This document shows positions 25,030-33,400 of a stretch of 64,000 bases of DNA, in pieces. The translations under genes and the position numbers were made by a program. The DNA lies in the NCBI GenBank assembly GCA_024226555.1, contig JAAELO010000386.1:1-64000 (forward strand), in the 5' to 3' direction. The stretch is from Desulfobacterales bacterium (lineage in GTDB: Bacteria; Desulfobacterota; Desulfobacteria; Desulfobacterales; JAAELO01). Every line of letters starts with the position of its first letter. Position 1 is the stretch's first letter. The notes beneath the pieces are model-generated. The model had not been told where the DNA came from, ran no database searches, and was given only the letters and a program-made list of their open reading frames with translations.

Positions 25030-25947
25030 TTAATTTTCAGTTATTCCGCTAAATAGTATTCCTAATCTGTCACTAATAGTTTTATCAACTTTAATGATAT
25101 TGTCCATTTTTTTTAAAGAAGTATAAATATCTTCTATTCGAAACACTTTGAAAACATTGCATATTAAATTATCATTCAAAAGAACAAACTTTTTATCTGG
25201 ATACTCATTTTTCATTCGATCGTAAAAGCCTTTTTCAGTTCCTAAAATATAAGTGTCATAATTAATTTCTTTTACAATTTTAACCATATCTCCTGTACCT
25301 ACTGAATAATCGGCCTCATTAACTACTTCAGGCTTACATTCAGGATGTACTAAAACACATGACTCCGGATACTTTCTTTTTAATCTTTGGATGTCTGATA
25401 AATTTGCGACATTATAAACATTGCATACAGGATTTTTCGGATATGGTATTATTTTTTTTTTAGATTTACCTATTGCATCATATGTGCAGTTATGCTCTCC
25501 AACAAACAATATTTCATCAGAATCGATATTATCAATAGTACTAACTACTTCACCTGGAAGAGCTATAACATCAGCAAGTAATTTTGTATTAAGAGGTGAT
25601 GTTGCATAGCAAACAAGTGGGATTTTTAAATTATTTTTCTTAAATGTACTGATTTTTTCATAACTGAGATCTCTGTGATGTGCAACAGGACATTCTGATT
25701 CTATAGGTACTATTACAGTTTTATCAGGTCTCAATGCTGCTGTAATTTCAGCAAAGAATTTTGGGGCAACTACAACCAGAACATCTGCATTAATACCATT
25801 TTGAATAGCTTCAAAGAAACCTCTGCTATCTGATAACACATCAGCTATTGAATGAATCTCTTCGGGTGCATAATGATGTGCAATTATTTGTGCATTATTA
25901 TCTTTTTTTAGTAATTGAATCTGATTTTTCATTTCTTCAGTATTCAT
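25030..25947 (-). CDS. Divergent quinolinate synthase-like [4Fe-4S] protein
   Basis: The 305 residues follow NadA in three repeated domains. The N terminus has IIAHHYAPEEI, and ADVLVVVAPKFFAEITAALR corresponds to the 'fcGv.FMaEta..L.p' segment. Three cysteines sit where the cluster ligands belong (IESECPV, NPVCNVYN, NLICNVFK), and VLVHPECKPEV is present. Other NadA hallmarks differ: the YvNtsA loop reads CYATSPLN, and the TSSNA loop is replaced by ALPGEVV, so substrate contacts are altered. It may be a repurposed paralogue making a pathway intermediate rather than NAD precursor, which would fit its place among tailoring genes. No nadB or nadC adjoins. A true nadA role is possible. Confidence 0.75.
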   Translation of the reverse strand: MNTEEMKNQIQLLKKDNNAQIIAHHYAPEEIHSIADVLSDSRGFFEAIQNGINADVLVVVAPKFFAEITAALRPDKTVIVPIESECPVAHHRDLSYEKISTFKKNNLKIPLVCYATSPLNTKLLADVIALPGEVVSTIDNIDSDEILFVGEHNCTYDAIGKSKKKIIPYPKNPVCNVYNVANLSDIQRLKRKYPESCVLVHPECKPEVVNEADYSVGTGDMVKIVKEINYDTYILGTEKGFYDRMKNEYPDKKFVLLNDNLICNVFKVFRIEDIYTSLKKMDNIIKVDKTISDRLGILFSGITEN

Positions 25948-25986
25948 TCGTTACTCCTATTTATTTTGTTTGATTTAAGTATAGTA

Positions 25987-26153
25987 GGGTTCTCTAATTT
26001 AAATTTTGATTGAAACAATGTTTATAAAAACATAGCTTGAGAAAAAAATAGAAACAGTTCACATTTTGAAATAACTCTGTGTAATGCGGAGCATTACAAA
26101 TTGATTAGCTAAAATCACTACAGATTCAGACAAAATCAATTATCAGAAATTCC
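25987..26153. mobile_element. Decayed MITE copy with internal hairpin
   Basis: The ends are eroded (GGGTTCTCTAATTT and TATCAGAAATTCC). The centre carries GTAATGCGGAGCATTAC, a hairpin also found inverted in the copy at 919-1220. Confidence 0.6.
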
Positions 26154-26162
26154 TAAAACAAA

Positions 26163-26864
26163 TCAATCTTTATCATCAATTCTAATAGTATGAATTGCAA
26201 AAGCAATTAACCAAATGGACCAGGCTATCATTACTGGAGAAACAAGAACTTTAAGATAAGAGAATTCCTCACCAAGAGATTCAAAACTCATTGGAATTGT
26301 AAGCACTCCAATAAAAAGCCCAATCCAACCGTAAATACTTTTTAGTTTTTTACTTCGTGTAATTGCAAAACCAACAAGAATAGTCCAAATTGCTTGTGAC
26401 ACAAAACCAAGATGTTCTCCAACTGACATACCAGCATATCTATTAAAAACACCTTCAATAGTTATTAGTGTTTTTAATGAAATATTAGAATCTGTATTTG
26501 ACATTAAATCTGAGATATATGGTAGAAGTACAACCCAGCGAACAAATCCAAGTGCCTGAAAAAGCCCTGTTAACACACCGAAAACAGTACCAACTAATAA
26601 AATGGTACTTTTTTTTTTATCTAAGATCTGATATATCGTAATAGACATTACGACTTGAGAAAAACCAGAAAGGGCTAATATATAATAAACAGGTACAATT
26701 ACATTTCTATTTTCATTAAATAATTGTAAACGATGCTCAGAAGCCGTCCTGAGAATATCCGGAAATTCGAATACATTCATAAGAATTAGAAATCCAATAT
26801 TGATTAATAAAATATGAAATATTATCGTAATTCCGGTTGTTTTATAGCTTAGATTATTATTCAT
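26163..26864 (-). CDS. DUF4386-family membrane protein
   Basis: A 233-residue protein with about seven hydrophobic spans, matching the DUF4386 layout: TTGITIIFHILLINIGF, IVPVYYILALSGFSQVVMS, VGTVFGVLTGLFQALGFVRW, LGFVSQAIWTILVGFAI and a last span before IRIDDKD. The RW after the third span and the GEHLGFVSQ segment resemble the family. Function is unknown. It begins 24 bases after the methyltransferase stop, so the two are probably co-transcribed in the metabolite locus. Confidence 0.7.
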   Translation of the reverse strand: MNNNLSYKTTGITIIFHILLINIGFLILMNVFEFPDILRTASEHRLQLFNENRNVIVPVYYILALSGFSQVVMSITIYQILDKKKSTILLVGTVFGVLTGLFQALGFVRWVVLLPYISDLMSNTDSNISLKTLITIEGVFNRYAGMSVGEHLGFVSQAIWTILVGFAITRSKKLKSIYGWIGLFIGVLTIPMSFESLGEEFSYLKVLVSPVMIAWSIWLIAFAIHTIRIDDKD

Positions 26865-26888
26865 AATACTCTTTTTTAATAGGTTTGA

Positions 26889-27653
26889 TTAAAATTGAAT
26901 TACTTTTTTACATTTTATAATGTAGCTGGTATCTCCATAAGTAGATTCAATCCACTCTATTTTCAAACCAGCGGCTTCAGTTTCAAATAAAATACCATCC
27001 TCCGTAAAGCCTTGCCAAGTACCATCTTTTATTTTATTTGCAATTGACATTTCACTCATTCTACCTAATGTCTGATACATTATTCTATTATACATTTTCC
27101 TGTAAAAAGGTAGCATCTCACTTTTTTGGTCAATATCAATACTGGATTTTACCTGCTGAGCAGCATTATAATTGGTCGCAGGGAGTGCGAGAAGCATAAC
27201 ACCATCTTCTTTTAATACTGAAGTTATGTTTTTTAATGCTAATATTCTGTTTTCTCTACTTGACAAAACATAAAGTGAAAAATGAGCAATAGCGATATCC
27301 ATACTGTTTTGTTTTATGGGAAATTCTACACACATATCAGCGCTATACACATTTGCATGTTTTTCTATACCGAGTTTTTTTATTCTTCTTCTTGATGCAG
27401 ATACTCCAGAAGATGTTAATTCAAGGCCAGTATAATTAGAATTTGTTGATAAGAGTTTTTCTGATAAATGATCAAGGATTAACCCTGAACCACAGCCAAT
27501 ATCAATAATATTATTATTCTCTTTAACAACTTCTTTATTTGCTATTGTCCTGAGTGATTCATAATATGAACTCATTACTAGTAGATTGTATAAACGTAGA
27601 CTATACGCTAACTGCCAGAAGTTTTTAAGTGCTGTCGATTTTCTTTTTTCCAT
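26889..27653 (-). CDS. SAM-dependent methyltransferase (class I)
   Basis: The 254 residues contain the class-I Rossmann motifs: motif I NIIDIGCGSGLILDHL (about 46-61), an acidic end of strand 2 (YTGLELTSSG), AHFSLYVLS (motif IV region) and LKEDGVMLLALPATN (motif VI). The substrate cannot be read from sequence. As the first gene of a possible unit with DUF4386 and the NadA-like gene, it is a candidate tailoring enzyme for the NRPS/PKS product. Confidence 0.85.
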   Translation of the reverse strand: MEKRKSTALKNFWQLAYSLRLYNLLVMSSYYESLRTIANKEVVKENNNIIDIGCGSGLILDHLSEKLLSTNSNYTGLELTSSGVSASRRRIKKLGIEKHANVYSADMCVEFPIKQNSMDIAIAHFSLYVLSSRENRILALKNITSVLKEDGVMLLALPATNYNAAQQVKSSIDIDQKSEMLPFYRKMYNRIMYQTLGRMSEMSIANKIKDGTWQGFTEDGILFETEAAGLKIEWIESTYGDTSYIIKCKKVIQF

Positions 27654-27758
27654 TTTTTTATTCCTTTTTTTTCAAATTATTTAAGCCTCTAATAATTTAT
27701 TGATATTTAGTAGTTCAATAAAAGGTCTTTTATTAGAGATTTGTCTTCTTAATTTTTG

Positions 27759-27856
27759 TTTATTTATGTCCCCGAAATCTCTTACATTATAAAAACGATA
27801 GAGATTATTTTAGCTAAATATTTCTACCTAAAATGTTTCGGGGAAATACATAAATA
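27759..27856. repeat. Long interrupted inverted repeat upstream of the methyltransferase gene
   Basis: CCCCGAAA at 27770-27777 is matched by TTTCGGGG at 27836-27843, and the outer TATTTATGT / ACATAAATA arms also pair. The 58-base centre is AT-rich. It could be an operator or fold in RNA. The surrounding gap (27654-28125) also holds a decayed MITE (27683-27743). Confidence 0.6.
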
Positions 27857-28015
27857 AGCTTTTTTAGTATTGTTTACAGTCATTACACAAATTAATATTA
27901 CTATTGGATTATTCATGATATTGGTCATTTTTAATTGTATAGGAACTATTGAATATATTCTATTGATCACTAATAAATATTCAAAATAACAAATTTTAAC
28001 TCTTTAAGTTATCGT

Positions 28016-28057
28016 TTGAGACCGGTAACAGCTCGGAATGCTACTGTTCCGGTCTCA
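28016..28057. terminator. Strong hairpin after the PTPS-like gene
   Basis: TTGAGACCGGTAACAG and CTGTTCCGGTCTCAA pair over 15 bp with one bulge and a 12-base loop. There is no T-run on either side, so it may be a transcript end stabiliser or an attenuator. It lies about 70 bases beyond the PTPS-like stop. Confidence 0.6.
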
Positions 28058-28125
28058 ACACAATATTGATCTCGCAACTATATTTGATGAATGCTCACAT
28101 TCATTTCAAGAGGTAGTTGAAAGGA

Positions 28126-28431
28126 CTACACCCTTGTTAGAAAAAAATCATTTTCAATTATTTTTAATGTTTTCAACTTATCTCCTTTTTCAAGGAATTT
28201 GTTAACAAGTTTTCGAACATACATTGTTACAGCTTCTAAAGATGATTTTCCTATATGTGAGCTAAGACATTTTCCTTCCAGATCATTAATTTCATCTATG
28301 ATTGGACTAACATCTGTCATCATATCTCTTTCCTGGCCTTCAATTTCGATGGCAACTGAATATTTTGCGTTATCAGTCATTCCCTTAAGAGTCCACTTTG
28401 CATTAAATGATTGTTCCCATCCTATAACCAT
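28126..28431 (-). CDS. Small PTPS/QueD-like fold protein lacking the zinc histidines
   Basis: The 101 residues follow the 6-pyruvoyl/6-carboxy-tetrahydropterin synthase pattern: SFNAKWTLKG (strand 1), AKYSVAIEIEGQE (strand 2), MMTDVSPIIDEINDLEGKCL (where active enzymes have 'GMVvDF..lk.......LDH..LN'), SSLEAVTMYVRKLV ('PT.EnlA.yi') and TLKIIENDFF ('v.v.Et'). The HxH zinc ligands of strand 2 and the LDH histidine are missing, so pterin chemistry is unlikely; a binding or cyclase-derived role is possible. AAGGAGAAATAT precedes the ATG. The fold call is by motif order and not certain. Confidence 0.5.
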   Translation of the reverse strand: MVIGWEQSFNAKWTLKGMTDNAKYSVAIEIEGQERDMMTDVSPIIDEINDLEGKCLSSHIGKSSLEAVTMYVRKLVNKFLEKGDKLKTLKIIENDFFLTRV

Positions 28432-28507
28432 ATATTTCTCCTTTAATTATATTATTATTTAACTGCTTCAATTGATGTTACAATTTACAAAAATGGTTAT
28501 TCGAATT

Positions 28508-28565
28508 CACCTCCTTTACATTTAAAATGTTAATTTATAAATTTTAACAATGCATCACCTCCTTT
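28508..28565 (-). promoter_or_regulatory. Two tandem full-consensus Shine-Dalgarno sites with no long frame
   Basis: The minus strand carries AAAGGAGGTG twice (28556-28565 and 28508-28517), 38 bases apart. The first could start a six-codon peptide at TTG; the second has no clear start codon. Both lie in the leader of the PTPS-like gene, which has its own AAGGAG. They could be leader-peptide or ribosome-stalling elements. The remaining leader region holds two MITE-related copies and no gene. Confidence 0.5.
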
Positions 28566-28633
28566 CAAATAGTTTGATTCAAAAGACTACTAAACAGATT
28601 TTTTTACAAAGAAGTAAAAAAAATTAACTAAAT

Positions 28634-28715
28634 GGAACTTCTAATAATTAGAACTATTATTGATATACAGAATAACGCTATCGTTTGGTAAAAAGACAGT
28701 TATTAGAGATTTACC
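28634..28715. mobile_element. Shortened MITE copy
   Basis: GGAACTTCTAATAATTAGAA to CAGTTATTAGAGATTTACCC with most of the centre deleted (about 82 bp). Confidence 0.65.
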
Positions 28716-28791
28716 CAAATATTGAATTTGAGAAGAATGGAATTGACTACTACTTTATGATACAGAATATGACTAATTCAAGGGAACCTGT

Positions 28792-28860
28792 AATAATTTG
28801 AATTATTATTGAAATTCAGATTATAAAAGCTTTTAGTTTTATAGGCAGTTATTAGTTCCC
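28792..28860. mobile_element. Shortened MITE copy abutting a stop codon
   Basis: GGGAACCTGTAATAATTTGA to GGCAGTTATTAGTTCCC, 69 bp, ending directly at the TAA of the START-domain gene. Confidence 0.7.
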
Positions 28861-29484
28861 TTAATATGCATTTGATTGAATAATCTTTTTTAAATTCACT
28901 ATTGGTTCATAAAGCGAATCCTTTACAAAAATATTTACTGCCCATGCTGGTATTGCTCCAGCAGGATCACCTTTACTAGTAATAGTAAGTCTGGTTTTAT
29001 TTTCTTTTATATAATTGAGAATCCAACTTTCTTTAAGTTCAGTTATTCTGACATAATCTGAATTAAGTGGTACTATATTTTCATTAATAGCTTCTGTTTT
29101 TATTTTAACTATTTTCTTTTTAAGGTCTCTTTCTATTGTTACTTTAATTATTGCATCACGATCTGAAAATGGCCATGGCACCTTTGATACTGTATAAAAA
29201 ATAAGGTTATTTTCATCTATTTCTTTTAAAACTTTGATTTCTGAACATCCTGGCATCCATTTAGGATATGACTCAAGATCCTTAAGAATTTTACCTATTT
29301 CATCTATTTTTGCATTTAAATGTGTTATAGCCCTGACTTCATATATGTCACCCTCTGTATTTCTTATAAATACTTCAATACCATCTTTTTTTTCTGTTAA
29401 AATCCATTTATTATCAGCAATAGAAGTCTGATTCAAAGAGATCAGAAAGATAATGCTACACATAATTATTTTATTAAAATTCAT
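28861..29484 (-). CDS. Exported START-domain protein
   Basis: The 207-residue protein has a signal peptide (NKIIMCSIIFLISLNQTSIA) and a START/Bet v1-type hydrophobic-ligand pocket: WILTEKKDGIEVFIRNTEGD, DLESYPKWMPGCSEIKVLKE, FYTVSKVPWPFSDRDAIIKV and a final amphipathic helix. Such proteins bind lipids or polyketides; some act as polyketide cyclases. Being exported and in the synthetase operon, it may carry the product in the periplasm. I start at the ATG at 29484, behind GAGGAAATTAAA; an upstream ATG lies inside the previous gene. Confidence 0.8.
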   Translation of the reverse strand: MNFNKIIMCSIIFLISLNQTSIADNKWILTEKKDGIEVFIRNTEGDIYEVRAITHLNAKIDEIGKILKDLESYPKWMPGCSEIKVLKEIDENNLIFYTVSKVPWPFSDRDAIIKVTIERDLKKKIVKIKTEAINENIVPLNSDYVRITELKESWILNYIKENKTRLTITSKGDPAGAIPAWAVNIFVKDSLYEPIVNLKKIIQSNAY

Positions 29485-29494
29485 TTTAATTTCC

Positions 29495-30334
29495 TCATTT
29501 AGAAAAATATTTTTTCTCAAGTCTTTTGTAAAATTTACGGTTTAGACGCATTTTATCTTTCATTCCATCTGAAAAAGCTATTGCTTTGTCTGGACAATGA
29601 TGGATGCATTTTAAACAAAACTCGCAATTATCCGATTTATATTCAGGATATGCATTTCCATTATGCCAGCAGTTACTGACACAACCTGAAATACAGATGT
29701 TGCAATTAGTACATCTACCTTCAATTAAATGAATATTATCCTTGTATTTATCATATTTTTTTTCGCCAAAATATTTAGCGATATCATTTAATGGCACATA
29801 CCATTTATAAAATGGTAACTTTAATTTTATTTTAGAAGATTTAATTTTTTTGTTTATTATAGATACCTTTGTGTTGATTTTCCAAAGGGCAGTTACTTGA
29901 TATCTCAAAACATACGTTATTTTTGAAAGAAATTTTGATAATGAAGTTGAGAACATTAGTGAAACATCACTTGCCGGCCCAACTATTACTTCATAATCAG
30001 TTGTTACCAGATTTTTTTTGAGAAGTAATTTTATCAAATTTCGAATTCCGTTTCCTCCATAAATACCACAAGTTGTATACACAAATATTTTTTTAGGGTT
30101 TTCAAAAAACGGCATTTTCTCTACAAATTCAACAACAACGTTTGATGGTTCGCAATGATATGTGGGAAAACCAATTATAACAAAATCATAGTCATCAATA
30201 ATACCATAACTAAACCCTTTACTTATTTCTGAAATATCAACATGATGTTCTTTCAGTAGTTTTTTACCAAATATTTCTCCTATAAGCCTGGTACTTCCAG
30301 AGCCTGAATGATATAAAATCAATATTTTCTTCAT
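29495..30334 (-). CDS. EFR1-type flavodoxin-ferredoxin fusion protein
   Basis: The first 150 residues are a flavodoxin-like domain (ILYHSGSGSTRLIGEIFGKK, the FMN phosphate loop; IIGFPTYHCEPS; YTTCGIYGGNGIRN). The C-terminal part has two 4Fe-4S motifs: CTNCNICISGC followed by NCW, and CEFCLKCIHHC-P. EFR1 proteins move electrons to partner enzymes. In the synthetase operon it would supply reducing power to a tailoring step, possibly with the NadA-like iron-sulfur protein. The gap to the NRPS gene upstream is 75 bases and to the START gene about 10. Confidence 0.85.
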   Translation of the reverse strand: MKKILILYHSGSGSTRLIGEIFGKKLLKEHHVDISEISKGFSYGIIDDYDFVIIGFPTYHCEPSNVVVEFVEKMPFFENPKKIFVYTTCGIYGGNGIRNLIKLLLKKNLVTTDYEVIVGPASDVSLMFSTSLSKFLSKITYVLRYQVTALWKINTKVSIINKKIKSSKIKLKLPFYKWYVPLNDIAKYFGEKKYDKYKDNIHLIEGRCTNCNICISGCVSNCWHNGNAYPEYKSDNCEFCLKCIHHCPDKAIAFSDGMKDKMRLNRKFYKRLEKKYFSK

Positions 30335-30409
30335 TTTTATAACCTTAATAGCTTTTATAATAGCGGGCTAAAAACCCGCTATTTTAGGATTGAATTTACA
30401 AGTATTTAA

Positions 30410-33400
30410 TTATTGTGATAATAATTTATTATAATGCTGTTCTTCTTCAGGTTTACTATCAGCCAGCAAATTAAATAAATCAGAAATATCAGAGATAAAT
30501 TGAGCCATATCTTCTTTTTTCAATTTTGCTGGCTTAGTAATTAGTTCATCTTCAGAACCTGAACCTATCGAATAAAGAAGTGATCCGGCAATTTTGAAAA
30601 TTTTTCTTTGACTCTCATTCTCTATATTTAAAATATCAATATTATCAGAATTAATATTTATAGGTTTAAGAGTATTTTTTTGATCTACAGCCTGAAAACG
30701 AATGGTTGAAATTATATCGTCTAAAAGCTGCATATAACGTTTACCAATTCTTCTAATTCTCATTTCTGAGTGGTAATTTTTGGAATATTCAATTTCCATA
30801 TTTAAAACACCATCCTCAATAAAAAAGAAAAATTCAATAATTGACATTCTTTTTTGATCTGAAGAAGAAAACCTGACATCTCTCTCACCATTCATAAATT
30901 CAATATCGCTGTTCATTTTTTGACTTCTGTTACCGTGATAATTTGCTCTTATTGGAGTCAACTTCTCATCGGGATACATATATGAAGGGAGATGTTCAGA
31001 TATCATGTCAAAACTTACTCCATTCATAGGAACTGCATCAAGAGAGTTTTTAATATTACCAACTATTTTTTTCCATATATCACCAGAGGATAAATTAATT
31101 CCAACTGGATAGTGAACAGCAAAGTTTCCTGCTGTTTTAAAAAAGGTTCTGTTATTATCTATATCACGACCATGACTTCTATGACTAATAACAACCCATT
31201 TATCATTATTTATTTCAGAGAATAGTTTATAAAGCGGGGCAAGAAGTACAGGGTATACATTGCAATTAAAGAATTTCTTTGCCTTTCCGAGTAGTATTTC
31301 ACTATCTGATTTATTTAAAGAAAGTTTTATACGCTTTGCTGATTTTTCAGAATTATTCCCGTAATTATAATCTTTAGAGTAAGAAAATGAGTAGTCTTTA
31401 GATGGAAATTGAGATTTCCAGTAATTTATATATTCTATCAATTCATCCCCACTTTTTTCTTTTTCTATGTCATCGATGTATTTTTTAAAAGATAGGGCCT
31501 GAGGCAACTCTGGGGTTTCTATCCCTGAACTTAACTGACTATAGTAACTGAAAATATCCTCAAATAATATACTGCTGTTTACAAGGTCAGCAACAATGTG
31601 ATGACCTATTACTGAAATATCATAGAGTTCATCCGAAAACTTAATTATTATAAATTGAATGAGAGGATATTTTTCTATCTCAAATCCTTTAATTACATTA
31701 TTAATCAGATTATGTATTTCTTTTTCGCTGGATTCAGTGGATAGATGACTACCATCATAAAATTGAATTATTTCCTTTTGTTCTGTAATTTCAGGTGGAA
31801 GAATTTTTTGGACCCACTCACTCTCTTTTTCTATAAATACAGCTCTTAATGCATCATGTCGTTTGATTGTATTTTTTACAGCTTTGTTGAAATATTTCAA
31901 ATCAAGAGCTTTTTTGTATTTAAATCTGGTATAGCCTGTCCAGCTGTATGGTGGATCAAAATGTGTCATCAACCATTTTTGTGCAGGTCCTAATGGAAGA
32001 TACTGCTCGTTTAACTCCTTTATATTTTTTTGATCCTCTTTCAATCCTTCTATTTGTTCAGAATTATCTCCAGAAATCATTTTTTTAATAGCATTCCTAT
32101 CAAGCTTTCCATTAGAATTTTTCGGAAGAGAATCGAACCATTTAAATTCATGAGGAATCATGTAATAAGTTAATTTTTTTGAGATAGATTCTTTGATTTC
32201 ACTACTGCTAATTTCATCACCTGACAGACATGCTATCAGCCTTTTCTGATTCGAATCAGACTCCATTACTATTACAGCAGCTTCTTTAATTGACTTTATG
32301 TTTGATAATACAGCTTCTATTTCTCCCAACTCAACCCTAAAACCTCTGATTTTAATCTGATTATCAATCCTTCCATGGTATTCAATACTACCATCAGGTA
32401 GTTTTTTTGCAAGGTCACCTGTTCGGTATATGTATTTACCCTTAATTTCTTTAAATGAGTTTGGCTTAAATGCCTCTGAGGTTTTTTCATGGTTATTAAA
32501 ATATCCTTTGGCAAGTTGAACTCCTCCAATCCAAAGTTCTCCAATTTCTTCGGGTTTTACAAGATTCATTTCTTTGTTAAGTATCAGAATATCAACATTA
32601 TCCATTGGTTTACCGATTGGGATACTATGATCACCTTCTGAATCAGGCCTCTTTTTAATAACATGATATGTGACTGCAATTGAAGCTTCAGTTGGTCCAT
32701 ATAGATTTACAAGACCTGTTTTGTTGCCAAATTTATCTATCCATTTTTGTACTGAAGAAATTGGAAGTGCTTCACCTATAAACTGAATCCATCTTAAATG
32801 TGGAAAAGCTATGGAGTCATATTCAATTGCATTCATAAATTCTCCGAATTCAGAAGGTACAAAAAGCATTATACTGATTTTAAGCTCATTTAGCCATTTA
32901 GCCATTTTCCAGGGGTTTTTAACAGTTTCTTTTCTAACTGGACATATCGTTGCCCCATACATCAAAGGCCAAAATAATTCCCATATTGAAATATCAAAAC
33001 AATATGTCGTTTTCTGTACAACTTTCTCTTCAAGTTTAATCTCGAATTCTTTCTGATGCCATGTTAACTGATTCATATATCCTGCATGATTTGACATCAC
33101 ACCTTTTGGGTTTCCTGTAGAACCTGAAGTATATAAAATATTCATCAAATCTTCAGGTGAATTACAATATACAGGTTCATCATCAGAAAAAGTCAACCAT
33201 TTATCCTGATCAATTTCTGTGATGTTTTCTAAGATTCCGCCTGAATTTCCTTCATCCAGAAAAATGAGCTTTTTATGAATTTTGTTATTTTTGAAAATTG
33301 TTCTTAAGTTTCCAATTTCATTTTCTGTGATAATAATTTCTATTTTAGAATGATTAAGAATATAGTGAATTCTATCATCAGGAAAATTGGGATCAACAGG

